Positions 20,512 through 31,079 are shown, numbered from the stretch's first letter. The stretch is DNA of 64,000 bases from Enterobacter mori (GCF_025244905.1 NZ_CP104285.1:2728001-2792000), one strand, 5' to 3'. Notes: generated from the letters alone by a model not told the origin. Translations and numbers: made by a program.

Positions 20512-20614
20512 AAAAAGAGACCGAATACGATTCCTGTATTCGGTCCAGGGAAATGGCTCTTGGGAGAGAGCCGTGCGCTAAAAGTTGGCATTAATGCAGG
20601 CTAAGTCGCCTTGC
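20512..20614 (-). ncRNA. sdsR: Small regulatory RNA SdsR (RyeB)
   Basis: About 103 nt. The minus strand starts GCAAGGCGACTTAGCCTGC and ends in the hairpin GACCGAATAC ... GTATTCGGTC followed by TCTTTTT, essentially the E. coli SdsR sequence. SdsR is a sigma-S-dependent, Hfq-bound stationary-phase sRNA with many targets. It lies between the virK-like gene and yebY, and its usual neighbour pphA is one gene away. Confidence 0.93.
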
Positions 20615-20617
20615 CTT

Positions 20618-20628
20618 TTAAGAATAGA
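20618..20628 (-). promoter_or_regulatory. Sigma-S type -10 element of sdsR
   Basis: Minus-strand TCTATTCTTAA ends 3 bases before the SdsR 5' end as mapped by homology. It differs by one base from the sigma-S extended -10 consensus TCTATACTTAA. Confidence 0.7.
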
Positions 20629-20698
20629 TGACGACGCCAGGTTTTCCAGTCCACAGCTAAAGTGGCCTGAAAAAAAGCGTCAGAGCATCATTAAATGT

Positions 20699-20738
20699 AA
20701 AAAACCGCAGTGCTTTCGCGAGCATCTGCGGTTTTTTA
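20699..20738. terminator. Terminator shared by yebY (minus) and RyeA (plus)
   Basis: A-run, stem CCGCAG-TGCT / AGCA-(T)-CTGCGG with loop TTCGCG, then T-run. The A and T tracts allow function in both directions. Confidence 0.85.
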
Positions 20739-20753
20739 TTGGAAACACTGGCG

Positions 20754-21092
20754 TTAACAGAGTTTATCCGCGCGCTCGATAAACGGTGCCAGGCTCATCT
20801 TTTGTCCCGGTTTTGCGGGATCGTCAATCTGGATGATGCTAATCGGTTGTCCGTTACTCTTACCGCTGGCAACCTGCTGCTCTGCGGTATCGTTCAACGG
20901 GTATTGCACCAGCGTGCTTGGGTTGATCGCGTACAGGGCGTGGCCAGGACGACAGGTCAGCATCACCTCTTCGCGATTGAAGGCCCATTTTTCCTTACCC
21001 ACCTCAAAACGGCTGACGGTAATCACCTGCGGCGCTGCCAGCGCACTGCCGGTGCAGGCCAACAGTAAAAGAGAAAGTAGTGTCTTTTTCAT
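20754..21092 (-). CDS. yebY: Periplasmic protein YebY
   Basis: 112 aa. Signal peptide [19 protein letters not shown], then a small exported domain with two cysteines (MLTCRPG and the C-terminal DKLC) likely to be disulfide-linked. Unknown function (DUF2511). It lies 16 bases after copD, so yobA(copC)-yebZ(copD)-yebY form one operon, which suggests a role in periplasmic copper handling; that is inference. Confidence 0.88.
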   Translation of the reverse strand: MKKTLLSLLLLACTGSALAAPQVITVSRFEVGKEKWAFNREEVMLTCRPGHALYAINPSTLVQYPLNDTAEQQVASGKSNGQPISIIQIDDPAKPGQKMSLAPFIERADKLC

Positions 21093-21108
21093 ATGTCTTT
21101 AAACCTTG

Positions 21109-21978
21109 TCAAAAGGGTTCCCAGGTCGCAAACAGACTGACCGTGGCCAGTACCAACGCGCCAAGCACCACTTCTGCCTGTGTCATCCTGATAAAAAGGG
21201 TTTGCTCCCACCCTGTGTCCGGACGAAAGCGTGGCACCAGAAAATACCGATTCGTCAGCGCAATTACCACCATCAACGTCACCAGCGCACATTTGAACAA
21301 CAACATTTTTACGTAGCCCGTCTGCCAGGGCACATTGATACCAGAAATAAGCAGCGCGTTAATGATACCCGTGAATATCACGCCAGCCACGGCATAGTGC
21401 CCCACGCGGGAAAAACGCATCATGGTATAGACTGCCGCCGTCTTCCAGCGTCCGTTCGAGAGACGCATACAAAACAGCAGCGGCAGCAATCCGCCAAGCC
21501 AGGTTGCCGCGCAGAGGAGATGGATCGCATGATTAAGGCGGTGCAGTGCTCCCGGCGCACCGTCATCCATTGCCGCATGCCCGACGCCCGCCAGCAGGAC
21601 AAACTGCCCCATCGCAAGCAGCAGCAGCCGCGAACCTTTTTGGGGTGCCAACCACGCGGCACCGGCGGTGATGATGGCCAGAATGATTTGCCACAGCCAG
21701 ACGCCGCCAAACTGCGTCCCCAGGACGCTCCGCCAGACATCCGCACTCAGCACATCAGGCCAGCCGTTGCCCATCATTCCGCTCTGCACCGCAAACATCA
21801 AGAGTGCAGTCACAAGGCTGATTAAGGCGGCCATTTTCTGCTGCGTCTGAAAGCGTCGCAACATCAGGCGTTGAAGTGACGACGGCGCAAACCAGACGCT
21901 GTAGAGCGCATTGCCAAAAATCAGCATCAACGCGCCGAAATGGATGAAGCGTAACGTCACATAGACCAGCGCCAGCAT
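21109..21978 (-). CDS. yebZ: Copper homeostasis membrane protein CopD (YebZ)
   Basis: 289 aa with about eight membrane helices and histidines in several of them ([26 protein letters not shown]). CopD-family proteins are thought to take copper from CopC across the inner membrane. Directly follows copC with 1 base between the genes. A fully formed reading frame with no breaks. Confidence 0.9.
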   Translation of the reverse strand: MLALVYVTLRFIHFGALMLIFGNALYSVWFAPSSLQRLMLRRFQTQQKMAALISLVTALLMFAVQSGMMGNGWPDVLSADVWRSVLGTQFGGVWLWQIILAIITAGAAWLAPQKGSRLLLLAMGQFVLLAGVGHAAMDDGAPGALHRLNHAIHLLCAATWLGGLLPLLFCMRLSNGRWKTAAVYTMMRFSRVGHYAVAGVIFTGIINALLISGINVPWQTGYVKMLLFKCALVTLMVVIALTNRYFLVPRFRPDTGWEQTLFIRMTQAEVVLGALVLATVSLFATWEPF

Positions 21979-21979
21979 A

Positions 21980-22351
21980 TTACTTCACGCTAAAGTGATA
22001 GCTGCCTTTGGTTTTGTGGCCGTCAACCGAGACCACATGCCAGTCCACCTGATAGGTGCCTGCCGGCAGCGGTTGTTCCAGTGGCACAACAAGCCGGGCG
22101 TTGTCTTTTTCATCCCGCTTCACGGTACCGGTTTTCATCACCTGCCGTTGTGCATCGGTCACCACAACGCCGCTAAATGCCGGTTCAATACCTTCGGAGA
22201 AGTTCAGCGTCAGGGTCTGCGGGGCCGCTACCTGAGTATTCGCCGCCGGGGATTGCTGTTTGAGATGCGCGTGTGCCAGAACGGCGGGCGTCACTGCCGA
22301 AGCGATCAATAGAGTGAGCGCACGCACCGCGCGGGAAGAGGAGAAATCCAT
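21980..22351 (-). CDS. yobA: Periplasmic copper-binding protein CopC (YobA)
   Basis: 123 aa. Signal peptide ending VLA, giving a mature N-terminus HAHLKQ whose first histidine is a Cu(II) ligand in CopC proteins; the second ligand region is [11 protein letters not shown] near the C-terminus. Cupredoxin-like fold. First gene of the copC-copD-yebY operon. The ATG at 22351 is preferred, since AAGGA is 9 bases away; an ATG three codons upstream abuts that site. Confidence 0.92.
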   Translation of the reverse strand: MDFSSSRAVRALTLLIASAVTPAVLAHAHLKQQSPAANTQVAAPQTLTLNFSEGIEPAFSGVVVTDAQRQVMKTGTVKRDEKDNARLVVPLEQPLPAGTYQVDWHVVSVDGHKTKGSYHFSVK

Positions 22352-22488
22352 CACAATCATTCCTTATTGTTATGCCTGTAAGGTAAAGAATAACGCTGTA
22401 TAATAAACGAGTCGAGGATCATCCTCCCTTCGCTTGTCATCGTCATCCAATCGCGGTAACGTTGCCGCCGCATAAAAAGGAGAAGGTA

Positions 22489-22719
22489 ATGAACATTAAT
22501 CTGGCTGCCCTTCCTCAGGACGAGATGGACAAAGTAAATGTCGATCTCGCCGCCGCTGGCGTAGCATTTAAAGAACGCTATAACATGCCCATCGTGGCTG
22601 AAGTTGTCGAGCGTGAACAACCCGCGCACCTGCGCGACTGGTTTCGTGAACGCCTGATTGCGCATCGACTGGCCTCGGTTAATCTCTCGCGGCTGCCGTA
22701 CGAACCTAAAGTTAAATAA
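22489..22719 (+). CDS. holE: DNA polymerase III theta subunit HolE
   Basis: 76 aa, standard length. Part of the polymerase core, stabilising the epsilon proofreading subunit. The block [20 protein letters not shown] and the end [10 protein letters not shown] are nearly identical to E. coli. ATG 22489 has GGAGAAGG immediately upstream. Divergent from the copper operon over 137 bp. Confidence 0.96.
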   Translation: MNINLAALPQDEMDKVNVDLAAAGVAFKERYNMPIVAEVVEREQPAHLRDWFRERLIAHRLASVNLSRLPYEPKVK

Positions 22720-22829
22720 GCTTAACGACTCATTACACTTCCTTACGCGGATTATGGCAGGATAAGAAAACCCTTATAAAATTAGGTGTATTCTTAAATC
22801 CTGGCGACTCAGTGTATAAGGAAGTCACG

Positions 22830-23480
22830 ATGTCTCGATGGAATATTGCAGCAGCCCAATATGCCGCACAGCACCCCAGTGTCGATAGCCATGTAAAACA
22901 CCACCTCCGTTTCATTGACGAAGCGGCGCGACAGCAGTGTCAACTGCTGGTGTTTCCTGAACTCTCATTAACAGGCCCCGGCGAGGCTGACCTACCCGCG
23001 CCGCCCGACGATCTGCAACTTTCCCCGCTCCTTCACGCCGCGCAGTCATACAATATAACGGTTATTGCAGGGCTGACGCTCGTTCATCAGGGCCAGCGTC
23101 ATAAAGGACTCGCCCTCTTCACGCCCCACCTTGATACTGTCCTCCGTTATCCTCAGGGACGCGGTGCGAGCCTGATCCCGGGGGATAAACAGCTCACTAT
23201 TATCGATACCCAGTCAGACACCCCTAACCTCGATCCGCAGGCCACGTTATTAACCAGTTGCCAGGCGGTGGGCGATAACCGTTGGCGGCAGTCCATCAGT
23301 AAATTGCAGCGTTTCGCGCATAAGTATGCCATTGCGGTATTAATGGCTAACGCCCGCAGCGGCAGTGCATTGTGGGATGAAAAAGGTCAGTTGATCGTTC
23401 GCGCCGACAAAGGCGAGCTGCTCTTGACCGGATCTCTTGGCAGACAGGGTTGGCAAGGCGATATCATTCCTTTAGGCTAA
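22830..23480 (+). CDS. yobB: Nitrilase-superfamily homologue YobB
   Basis: 216 aa. Begins MSRWNIAAAQYAA with the carbon-nitrogen hydrolase fold and the catalytic glutamate region FPELSLTG. The usual lysine motif (YRKxHL) appears as RYPQGRG, without lysine, and the cysteine region is TSCQAVGD instead of CYDxRFPE. It may be catalytically altered or inactive. AAGGA about 7 bases before the ATG fixes the start; a GTG lies six codons upstream. Followed 24 bp later by exoX. Confidence 0.85.
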   Translation: MSRWNIAAAQYAAQHPSVDSHVKHHLRFIDEAARQQCQLLVFPELSLTGPGEADLPAPPDDLQLSPLLHAAQSYNITVIAGLTLVHQGQRHKGLALFTPHLDTVLRYPQGRGASLIPGDKQLTIIDTQSDTPNLDPQATLLTSCQAVGDNRWRQSISKLQRFAHKYAIAVLMANARSGSALWDEKGQLIVRADKGELLLTGSLGRQGWQGDIIPLG

Positions 23481-23504
23481 GCGTTTTAGGGTCAGGAGCG
23501 ATCA

Positions 23505-24167
23505 ATGCTGCGCGTCATCGATACCGAAACCTGCGATCTGCAGGGCGGAATAGTAGAAGTGGCTTCAGTCGATGTGGTTGACGGAAAGATAGTCAACCCA
23601 ATGAGCCACCTGGTGCGTCCCGACCGTCCGATAAGTCCGCAGGCGATGGCAATCCATCGCATTACGGAGTCGATGGTAGCGGACAAGCCATGGATTGAAG
23701 AGATCATACCGAATTATTACGGCAGCCCGTGGTATGTCGCACATAACGCTAGCTTTGATCGCCGTGTTCTTCCGGAAATGCCGGGCGAATGGATTTGCAC
23801 CATGAAGCTGGCCCGTCGGCTGTGGCCGGGGATTAAATACAGCAATATGGCGCTGTACAAATCCCGCAAGCTCAGCGTCAGGACGCCTGAGGGCCTGCAC
23901 CATCACCGCGCCCTCTATGACTGCTATATCACCGCCGCGTTGCTGATTGATATTATGAATATCTCTGGCTGGACGCCGGATGATATGGCCACCATCACCG
24001 GACGCCCTGCGTTACTGACCACGTTTACCTTTGGGAAATATCGCGGCAAACCGGTGTCGGAAGTGGCGGATAAAGATCCGGGTTATCTGCGCTGGCTGTA
24101 TAACAACCTCGATAGAATGAGCCCGGAGCTTCGCCTGACGCTGAAGCACTATCTGGGCGACGCCTAA
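23505..24167 (+). CDS. exoX: Exodeoxyribonuclease X
   Basis: 220 aa, DEDDh 3'-5' exonuclease. Exo I motif VIDTETCDL at the N-terminus, Exo II around [11 protein letters not shown], Exo [14 protein letters not shown]. The C-terminal extension ([19 protein letters not shown]) is typical of ExoX. Takes part in mismatch repair and recombination end-processing. Convergent with ptrB with a 4-bp overlap. Confidence 0.95.
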   Translation: MLRVIDTETCDLQGGIVEVASVDVVDGKIVNPMSHLVRPDRPISPQAMAIHRITESMVADKPWIEEIIPNYYGSPWYVAHNASFDRRVLPEMPGEWICTMKLARRLWPGIKYSNMALYKSRKLSVRTPEGLHHHRALYDCYITAALLIDIMNISGWTPDDMATITGRPALLTTFTFGKYRGKPVSEVADKDPGYLRWLYNNLDRMSPELRLTLKHYLGDA

Positions 24168-26224
24168 CGTTCTGCGCGGCCTGGCAGCGTATCCTGCGCC
24201 AGGCCAATCAGGAACGCGTACTCCAGCGCGACGCCTTCATAGGATTTAAATCGCCCTGATTTACCCCCGTGCCCGGAGTCCATGTCGGTACAGAGCAGCA
24301 GCAGATTATCGTCGGTTTTCAGTTCACGCAGTTTCGCCACCCATTTTGCAGGTTCCCAGTATTGCACCTGTGAATCATGCAGGCCGGTGGTGACCAGCAG
24401 ATGCGGATACGCTTTCGCCTCCACGTTATCGTAGGGGCTGTACTCTTTCATGTAGCGATAATAGATTTCGTCCTGAGGATTACCCCATTCTTCAAATTCA
24501 CCCGTGGTTAACGGAATAGACTCATCGAGCATGGTGGTCACCACATCGACAAACGGTACCTGCGCGATGATGCCTTTAAAGCGCTCGGGGCGCTGATTAA
24601 TCACGGCCCCCATCAGCATACCGCCCGCGCTTCCCCCCATCCCAAAGCAGAGCGCCGGGTCACCATAGCCTTGTTCGATGAGGGCATCGCAGACGTCGAG
24701 ATAGTCATTGAAGGTGTTTTTCTTCTTCAGGAATTTACCCTCTTCATACCAGTGCTGGCCCAGTTCACCGCCACCGCGCACGTGGGCAATAGCATAGACA
24801 AAGCCGCGGTCGAGAAGGCTCAAACGGCTACCGCTGAAATCCGCATCCATACTGGAGCCGTAGGAGCCGTAGCCGTAAACCAGGAGAGGGTTTTTACCTT
24901 TGTTAAAATGCGCCTTGTGATACACCAGGGAGACCGGCACCTCAACGCCATCGCGGGCGGTCACCCACAGGTGTTCGCTGCGGTAGTTATCCGACTCAAA
25001 TCCTTTCACCTCAGCCTGTTTAATCACCTGGCGCTGCCCGGTGTCCATATCCAGTTCAAACAGGGTGTCCGGCGTCGTCATAGAAGAGTAGCCATAACGC
25101 AGGCGCGACGATTCCGGTTCAGGGTTGAAGCCAATCCACGTGACATAGGCCGGATCGTCGAAGGCAATGCCCACGACTTCCCGCGTTTTCCTGTTGATTT
25201 GGCGGATACTGGTCAACCCCCGCTGACGCTCTTCCACCACCAGCCAGTCGGTAAACAGCGTAAAGCCTTCCAGCATCACCTGCTCCCGCGCGGGGATCAG
25301 CACCTCCCACTTACGCTCATCGCGCACTTTGGTTTTATAGAGGCCGAAGTTTTTACCCTCGCGATTCGACCGCAGGTAAAAACTGTGCTGGAAATGATCA
25401 AGACTGTACTCATGATCTTTGCGGCGCGGCAGGAAGCAGAGCGGCTGCGCATCAGGCAGTTCGGCATCCAGCAGCAGGACTTCCGAGGTGGTGGCGCTGG
25501 CCAGATAAATGATCACATAGTGACGCGATGAGGTTTTGTGCAGACTGACGTAAAAAGTCTCGTCTTTCTCTTCGTACACCAGTTCATCATCGGCAGAATC
25601 CGTCCCTACTGTGTGCCGCCAGACCTGATAAGGCAGCAGCGTGGAAACATGCTTTTTGACGTAGTAGACCGTTTCAGAATCATTCGCCCAGACAAAATCC
25701 GGGGAGATATTCTCGAGCATTTCCGGATACCAGTTCCCCGACTCGAGATTGCGAAAGCGCAGGCCGTACTGTCGGCGAGAAAGGTAGTCTTCTGCGAGCG
25801 CCATAATGGCGTTATCTGGCGACACCGACATACCGCCCAGCGTATAAAATTCGCTGTGAGCGGCACGCTGATTGGCGTCCAGCAGGATTTCCCATTCATC
25901 CCATTCGGCATATAGCACCGACTGGCGCTGATAGATGGGGTATTCATTGCCGGGCTCATAGATATGACGGTAGCGATAACCGTTTTTAGTCCAGGGGGCT
26001 GACACATCGCGCTGGGGAATGCGCTGCACCATTTCGTTCAGCAGTTGGTCCTGCAGCGCCTGCTGGCTGGACATGACCTTGCGGCCATAGTCGTTTTCCT
26101 GGTGCAGATAGTCGAGCACGTCTGGCTGGGAACGCGAGTCATCCCGCAGCCAGTAATAGTGGTCTATGCGCGTATCACCATGCGTGGTGATCGCATAAGG
26201 AGTACGTCGGGCTTTCGGTGGCAT
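24164..26224 (-). CDS. ptrB: Oligopeptidase B
   Basis: 686 aa, the normal length. Prolyl-oligopeptidase family (S9A): N-terminal beta-propeller, C-terminal alpha/beta-hydrolase with the nucleophile motif GGSAGGML, the aspartate in [13 protein letters not shown] and the histidine in DSGHGGKSG. Cytoplasmic, cleaves small peptides after Arg and Lys. The last 4 bases overlap the end of exoX. Confidence 0.96.
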   Translation of the reverse strand: MPPKARRTPYAITTHGDTRIDHYYWLRDDSRSQPDVLDYLHQENDYGRKVMSSQQALQDQLLNEMVQRIPQRDVSAPWTKNGYRYRHIYEPGNEYPIYQRQSVLYAEWDEWEILLDANQRAAHSEFYTLGGMSVSPDNAIMALAEDYLSRRQYGLRFRNLESGNWYPEMLENISPDFVWANDSETVYYVKKHVSTLLPYQVWRHTVGTDSADDELVYEEKDETFYVSLHKTSSRHYVIIYLASATTSEVLLLDAELPDAQPLCFLPRRKDHEYSLDHFQHSFYLRSNREGKNFGLYKTKVRDERKWEVLIPAREQVMLEGFTLFTDWLVVEERQRGLTSIRQINRKTREVVGIAFDDPAYVTWIGFNPEPESSRLRYGYSSMTTPDTLFELDMDTGQRQVIKQAEVKGFESDNYRSEHLWVTARDGVEVPVSLVYHKAHFNKGKNPLLVYGYGSYGSSMDADFSGSRLSLLDRGFVYAIAHVRGGGELGQHWYEEGKFLKKKNTFNDYLDVCDALIEQGYGDPALCFGMGGSAGGMLMGAVINQRPERFKGIIAQVPFVDVVTTMLDESIPLTTGEFEEWGNPQDEIYYRYMKEYSPYDNVEAKAYPHLLVTTGLHDSQVQYWEPAKWVAKLRELKTDDNLLLLCTDMDSGHGGKSGRFKSYEGVALEYAFLIGLAQDTLPGRAER

Positions 26225-26307
26225 GTCATGATTCTTTTGAGTTTTACACCCTATAAGGTTGGCAAAACACGCGCATGATGCAAGCGAAACATGACTACAT
26301 CAGATGA

Positions 26308-26961
26308 TTACCCGGCCTGTAACGTCTGTTTTTGCTGCTGAATATCCTGCTCAATACCCTCACGAACATCCTGAGGGATCTTCAGCGCATCGCCGAGCGC
26401 ATTCAGGTAGCTGCGCTCCATAAAGTGATCGACATCGATAGCCGCGCAGCTCAGAAAATAGAGTTCCAGCGCCTCTTCTTCGTTCTTCACGCTTTGCGCC
26501 AGACGCAGGGGATCGAGGGGCTGTTCGATGGCCTGTGCAACCAGCGCTCTTCCCTGCTCTTCCACACCGGCCTCACGCATCTGCTGCTCTATCGCCGCAC
26601 GCTCTTTGCTATCAATATGCCCGTCGCTTTTGGCCGCAAACACCAGCGCCAGAATGAGCCGCTCTGTTCGGAGATCCAGCGGTGTAACCTGCTCGCCGTA
26701 TTGCGGTTCATCCTGATGCGCGGTACGCACTTTGTCCTTGTATTTGTTCCACAGTACGGTTCCCGCGATGGCTCCGCCCCCCGCCAGGAGCGCACCAGTG
26801 CCATATTTTGCCAGTAGCTTACGCGATGACTTATTGGCGACCAGCAGCCCCGCCAGTCCTCCCAGCGCACCCGGCACCAGGAGCTTGCTGAGCCCTTGCT
26901 CACCAGACGACACGCCTTTCTGACCCAACATGGATTGTAATTGATTTAACCAGCCTGACAT
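26308..26961 (-). CDS. yebE: Conserved protein YebE (DUF533)
   Basis: 217 aa. A glycine-rich hydrophobic segment ([33 protein letters not shown]) suggests membrane association; the C-terminal half is a TerB-like helical domain ([20 protein letters not shown]) with acidic residues. Cpx-regulated in E. coli; function unknown. Start at MSGWLNQ because GAGGGGAAT precedes it. yebF and yebG, which follow in K-12, are absent; purT comes next. Confidence 0.9.
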   Translation of the reverse strand: MSGWLNQLQSMLGQKGVSSGEQGLSKLLVPGALGGLAGLLVANKSSRKLLAKYGTGALLAGGGAIAGTVLWNKYKDKVRTAHQDEPQYGEQVTPLDLRTERLILALVFAAKSDGHIDSKERAAIEQQMREAGVEEQGRALVAQAIEQPLDPLRLAQSVKNEEEALELYFLSCAAIDVDHFMERSYLNALGDALKIPQDVREGIEQDIQQQKQTLQAG

Positions 26962-27082
26962 GATTCCCCTCACTTAACCGTGCACATTTCTCACAGCCTA
27001 AGCGAGCGGGTGTCAGGAAATGTCTGCCTGCACTAAAGAAGCGCAAATTGTTGTGCGATGAAAGGTCCTACGCGCAAGACAG

Positions 27083-27098
27083 ACGCAAACGTTTTCGT
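27083..27098 (+). promoter_or_regulatory. PurR operator of purT
   Basis: ACGCAAACGTTTTCGT fits every fixed position of the PurR consensus (AnGCAAnCGnTTnCnT). It lies 34 bases upstream of the purT start codon, so it probably overlaps or follows the promoter. Confidence 0.9.
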
Positions 27099-27132
27099 TT
27101 ATACTGCCCGCAACTTTTTCAGGGGGATTTTT

Positions 27133-28311
27133 ATGACTCGTTTAGGAACCGCGCTGCGACCTGCGGCGACGCGTGTGATGCTTTTGGGTTCGGGTGAACT
27201 GGGTAAAGAGGTCGCTATTGAATGCCAGCGTTTGGGCATTGAAGTCATTGCCGTAGACCGTTATGCCGACGCCCCCGCGATGCACGTTGCCCATCGTGCT
27301 TATGTCATAAACATGCTGGATGGCGATGCCCTTCGCGAGCTGATTTCGCGCGAGAAACCCGATTTTGTCGTGCCGGAAATTGAAGCCATTGCCACCGACA
27401 CGCTCATTGCTCTTGAACAGGAAGGTCAGCGCGTGGTGCCCTGCGCCAACGCCGCGAAGCTCACCATGAACCGCGAGGGCATTCGCCGCCTGGCCGCAGA
27501 AGAGCTGGGGTTGCCCACGTCGAGCTACCGTTTTGCTGGCGATAAAGCCGCATTTCTGCAGGCCGTAGAAGAGATTGGCTACCCGTGCATCATTAAGCCG
27601 GTGATGAGCTCCTCCGGTAAAGGACAGAGCTTTATTCGCGACAGCAGCACGCTGGATTACGCGTGGGATTATGCCCAGCAGGGTGGCCGTGCCGGAGCCG
27701 GTCGCGTGATTGTCGAAGGCGTCGTGAAGTTTGATTTCGAAATCACTCTGCTGACCGTAAGCGCCGTCGATGGCGTCCATTTCTGCGACCCGATTGGCCA
27801 CCGTCAGGAAGACGGCGATTACCGTGAATCCTGGCAGCCGCAGCAGATGAGCGCTCTGGCGCTGGAACGCGCGCAGGAGATCGCCCGCAGGACCGTACTG
27901 GCGCTCGGCGGCTATGGTCTCTTCGGCGTAGAGCTGTTTGTTTGCGGCGACGAGGTGATTTTCAGCGAAGTCTCCCCTCGCCCGCATGATACCGGCATGG
28001 TCACGCTTATTTCGCAGGATCTCTCCGAGTTCGCCCTGCACGTGCGCGCTTTCCTCGGCCTGCCTGTTGGCGGCATTCGCCAGTACGGCCCTGCGGCATC
28101 GGCAGTGATCCTGCCCGAGTTGACCAGCCAGAACGTGACGTTTGATAACGTCGACGGAGCGGTAGGTGCTGGACTGCAGATCCGTTTGTTCGGCAAGCCG
28201 GAGATCGACGGAACCCGCCGTCTTGGCGTGGCATTAGCCACCGGGGATAACGTTGACGACGCCGTGGCGAGCGCGAAAGCGGCCGCTGCAAACGTCAAGG
28301 TAGAGGGATAA
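27133..28311 (+). CDS. purT: Formate-dependent phosphoribosylglycinamide formyltransferase PurT
   Basis: 392 aa, as in E. coli. ATP-grasp enzyme making formyl-GAR from GAR, formate and ATP, an alternative to PurN in purine synthesis. Motifs: [12 protein letters not shown] at the N-terminus, ATP-grasp loop [10 protein letters not shown], metal-binding [18 protein letters not shown] precedes ATG 27133; the frame is open 25 codons upstream across the PurR box, which rules that start out. Confidence 0.97.
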   Translation: MTRLGTALRPAATRVMLLGSGELGKEVAIECQRLGIEVIAVDRYADAPAMHVAHRAYVINMLDGDALRELISREKPDFVVPEIEAIATDTLIALEQEGQRVVPCANAAKLTMNREGIRRLAAEELGLPTSSYRFAGDKAAFLQAVEEIGYPCIIKPVMSSSGKGQSFIRDSSTLDYAWDYAQQGGRAGAGRVIVEGVVKFDFEITLLTVSAVDGVHFCDPIGHRQEDGDYRESWQPQQMSALALERAQEIARRTVLALGGYGLFGVELFVCGDEVIFSEVSPRPHDTGMVTLISQDLSEFALHVRAFLGLPVGGIRQYGPAASAVILPELTSQNVTFDNVDGAVGAGLQIRLFGKPEIDGTRRLGVALATGDNVDDAVASAKAAAANVKVEG

Positions 28312-28337
28312 AAAAACGGGCCGAAAGGCCCGTTTTT
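28312..28337. terminator. Bidirectional terminator between purT and eda
   Basis: AAAAACGGGCC-GAAA-GGCCCGTTTTT, a perfect tetraloop hairpin directly after the purT stop and 15 bases from the end of eda. Confidence 0.92.
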
Positions 28338-28352
28338 CATGCTGCGATTAAC

Positions 28353-28994
28353 TTACTGTTTCGCACCTTCAACCGCTTCGCGAGCCAGTTTGGTGATGCG
28401 ATCCCAGTCACCGGCTTCCAGCGCATCCGCTGGCACCAGCCATGAACCGCCGATACACAGTACGCTTTTCAGCGCCAGGTAATCACGGTAGTTGGCAGGA
28501 GAGATACCGCCGGTCGGGCAGAAACGCACCTGAGAGAATGGACCCGCAATCGCCTGCAGCGCTTTGGTGCCGCCGTTGGCTTCAGCCGGGAAGAATTTAA
28601 ACTCTTTCAGACCGTAATCCATGCCCAGCATCAGTTCAGACACGGTGCTGATACCAGGGATCAGTGGAATAGAGCCTTCAGTTGCCGCTTTCAGCAGAGG
28701 CTCAGTCAGTCCCGGGCTGATAGCGAACTGAGCACCGGCTTCGGTCACTTCAGCCAGCTGCTGCGCATTCAGAACGGTACCCGCACCGATGATGGCATCC
28801 GGCACTTCTTTGGCGATAGCGCGGATAGCGTCCATCGCACACGCGGTGCGCAGGGTCACTTCCAGAACGCGAACGCCGCCCGCAACCAGCGCTTTTGCCA
28901 TTGGGACAGCGTGCTCCAGTTTGTTCACCACGATGACCGGCACGACAGGGCCAGTGGTCAGGATTGCTTCAGCACTTGTTTTCCAGTTTTTCAT
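28353..28994 (-). CDS. eda: KDPG/KHG aldolase Eda
   Basis: 213 aa. Splits 2-keto-3-deoxy-6-phosphogluconate into pyruvate and glyceraldehyde-3-phosphate, the last step of the Entner-Doudoroff route and of uronate breakdown. The Schiff-base lysine lies in [10 protein letters not shown] and the catalytic glutamate in VLEVTLR. ATG 28994 matches the family start (MKNWKTSAE). Follows edd by 39 bases. In E. coli eda is also under KdgR; I could not identify a convincing KdgR box close to its start. Confidence 0.97.
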   Translation of the reverse strand: MKNWKTSAEAILTTGPVVPVIVVNKLEHAVPMAKALVAGGVRVLEVTLRTACAMDAIRAIAKEVPDAIIGAGTVLNAQQLAEVTEAGAQFAISPGLTEPLLKAATEGSIPLIPGISTVSELMLGMDYGLKEFKFFPAEANGGTKALQAIAGPFSQVRFCPTGGISPANYRDYLALKSVLCIGGSWLVPADALEAGDWDRITKLAREAVEGAKQ

Positions 28995-29033
28995 CAGAGT
29001 CTTCTCTCGCCAGATCGTTAAAAACACGTCGTC

Positions 29034-30845
29034 TTAAAACGTAATACAGGTTGCGCCCTGCTCTGCACCGGACAGCTTCTCGCGCAGCGCGCCAAACATT
29101 TCGCGTCCGGTACCCACGCGCGATGCGCTCAGGTCAGGAATATGAGGCTGACGTGCTGCCAGCTCTGCATCATCGACCAGCAGGGTTAACTCACCTGTCT
29201 GACCGTTCACGCGGATCATGTCACCGTCACGCACTTTCGCCAGCAAACCACCGTCATAGGCTTCCGGGGTCACGTGGATGGCAGAAGGCACTTTACCCGA
29301 TGCGCCAGAGAGGCGTCCATCGGTCACCAGTGCAATTTTGAAACGGCGGTCCAATAATACACCAAGTGGTGGCATAAGTTTATGTAATTCTGGCATCCCG
29401 TTGGCTTTTGGCCCCTGATGACGCACCACCACCACGCAGTCTTTATCAAGCAGGCCCGCGTCAAAAGCAGGCAGCACGTCGTGCTGGCTTTCAAACACCA
29501 CCGCTGGCGCTTCGATAATCTGGTTTTCTTCCGGGACGGCGGAGGTCTTCATGACTGCACGACCGAGGTTACCGCTCAGCACTTTGGTGCCACCGTGACG
29601 CGAGAACGGCTGTTCAAAGGTCGCGATAACCTGAGGATCAAGCGAGTCGCTCGCCCCTTCGCGCCAGTCCAGCTCGCCGTTGTTCAGCCAGGGTTCGAGG
29701 GTATAACGCTGCAGGCCAAAGCCCGCCACCGTGTTCACGTCTTCATGCAGCAGACCGCCTTTCAGCAGCTCGCGCATCAGGACAGGAACGCCGCCCGCCG
29801 CCTGGAAGTGGTTGATGTCTGCCGGACCGTTCGGGTACAGGCGCGCCAACAGCGGCACCACGGAGGAGATGTCGGAGAAGTCATCCCAGTTGATCAGGAT
29901 GCCCGCCGCACGCGCCATCGCGACCAGGTGCATGGTGTGGTTGGTTGAACCACCGGTTGCCAGCAGCGCAACAATCCCGTTGACGATGACTTTCTCATCA
30001 ACCATTTTGCCCATCGGCATCCAGTCGTTGCCGTTCCCGGTCAGACGCGTCACCTGACGCGCCGCGGCTTCGGTCAGCGCCTTACGCAGCGGCGCATCCG
30101 GCTGGATAAAGGACGAGCCAGGAAGCTGCATCCCCATAAACTCCACCACCATCTGGTTGGTGTTGGCCGTACCGTAGAAGGTACAAGTGCCAGGCGCATG
30201 GTAGGAGGCGGCTTCCGCTTCCAGCAGCGCCTGACGATCGGCTTTGCCTTCCGCATACAGCTGGCGGATACGCACTTTTTCTTTATTTGGCAGACCGCTC
30301 GCCATCGGGCCGGACGGCACGAAAATCGCGGGCAGATGACCAAAGGACAGCGCCGCCATCACCAGACCAGGGACGATTTTGTCGCATACGCCCAGATAGA
30401 GCGCGCCATCGAACATATTGTGAGACAGGCCCACCGCCGCAGACATCGCAATCACTTCGCGGCTCAACAACGACAGTTCCATTCCGTCCTGTCCCTGCGT
30501 CACACCGTCGCACATAGCGGGCACACCGCCTGCCACCTGGCCCACGGCATTTACGCTGTGCAGCGCATTACGGATGATATCGGGATAAACCTCATAAGGC
30601 TGGTGCGCAGAGAGCATATCGTTGTAGGAGGTGATGATGGCGATATTGTTACGCAGCATACTTTTCAGCGAATCTTTATCACCCGGCTGGCAGGCGGCGA
30701 AACCGTGCGCGAGGTTACCGCAGGCCAACTGCGAACGGTGGACGGTCTCACTCTTTGCTTGTTCAATACGGGCGAGGTAGGCGGAACGGGTCTCTTTCGA
30801 GCGTTCAATGATGCGTTGTGTTACGCGTAACAATGTCGGATTCAT
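29034..30845 (-). CDS. edd: 6-phosphogluconate dehydratase Edd
   Basis: 603 aa, the E. coli length. Converts 6-phosphogluconate to KDPG. IlvD/Edd family with a 4Fe-4S cluster; cysteine regions include [10 protein letters not shown] and GVCDKIVPG. First gene of edd-eda. ATG 30845 has AGAGGAGC upstream. GntR operator and a terminator-like hairpin lie in its 234-bp upstream region. Confidence 0.97.
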   Translation of the reverse strand: MNPTLLRVTQRIIERSKETRSAYLARIEQAKSETVHRSQLACGNLAHGFAACQPGDKDSLKSMLRNNIAIITSYNDMLSAHQPYEVYPDIIRNALHSVNAVGQVAGGVPAMCDGVTQGQDGMELSLLSREVIAMSAAVGLSHNMFDGALYLGVCDKIVPGLVMAALSFGHLPAIFVPSGPMASGLPNKEKVRIRQLYAEGKADRQALLEAEAASYHAPGTCTFYGTANTNQMVVEFMGMQLPGSSFIQPDAPLRKALTEAAARQVTRLTGNGNDWMPMGKMVDEKVIVNGIVALLATGGSTNHTMHLVAMARAAGILINWDDFSDISSVVPLLARLYPNGPADINHFQAAGGVPVLMRELLKGGLLHEDVNTVAGFGLQRYTLEPWLNNGELDWREGASDSLDPQVIATFEQPFSRHGGTKVLSGNLGRAVMKTSAVPEENQIIEAPAVVFESQHDVLPAFDAGLLDKDCVVVVRHQGPKANGMPELHKLMPPLGVLLDRRFKIALVTDGRLSGASGKVPSAIHVTPEAYDGGLLAKVRDGDMIRVNGQTGELTLLVDDAELAARQPHIPDLSASRVGTGREMFGALREKLSGAEQGATCITF

Positions 30846-30911
30846 AAAAGCTCCTCTAATTTATTTGTCTGGGCTCGGGAGTTTACAAAGTCGCTGGCAG
30901 TTGTTAACAAC

Positions 30912-30926
30912 GCTGAAACGCCTGCT
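30912..30926 (+). promoter_or_regulatory. Possible Cra (FruR) site before edd
   Basis: GCTGAAACGCCTGCT: the left part GCTGAAACG fits the Cra consensus fully, the right half does not. edd is a known Cra target in E. coli, which supports it only weakly. Confidence 0.35.
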
Positions 30927-30966
30927 GTCCGGAGCTCAAGGGCAAAATCGCTTCCAGCAGTGTAAT

Positions 30967-31001
30967 AAAAAAAGCTCCGCGGGTGAATCCACGCGGAGCT
31001 T
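30967..31001 (-). terminator. Hairpin with T-run between zwf and edd
   Basis: On the minus strand AAGCTCCGCG ... CGCGGAGCTT followed by TTTTTAT. It is a good intrinsic terminator for zwf. It lies downstream of the GntR operator, so any edd transcript begun at that operator must read through it. Confidence 0.85.
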
Positions 31002-31038
31002 AAAAGTTTAAAAAATATGCCGCTAGCTGTGCTAGATC

Positions 31039-31054
31039 ATGTTACCGGTAAAAT
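31039..31054 (-). promoter_or_regulatory. GntR operator for edd-eda
   Basis: ATGTTACCGGTAAAAT (plus strand) has one mismatch from the GntR palindrome ATGTTACCGGTAACAT. It lies 25 bases beyond the zwf stop and upstream of edd, as expected for gluconate induction of the Entner-Doudoroff pathway. Confidence 0.85.
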
Positions 31055-31079
31055 AACACCTTTGGGCTAAAGGTTACTG

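Larger units (their letters stand above)
20474..20737 (+). ncRNA. ryeA: RyeA (SraC)-like RNA antisense to SdsR
   Basis: Placed by analogy: in E. coli RyeA is a roughly 250-nt RNA covering SdsR on the opposite strand. Here a strong terminator ending near 20737 fits its 3' end. The 5' end is inferred from the E. coli geometry; I could not pick out its promoter. Confidence 0.5.

Noticed and set aside
28995..29033. Possible KdgR box in the edd-eda gap
   Set aside because: A/T-rich arms are present but no AAAC-N3-GTTT core; the known control of eda may act through a site inside edd.
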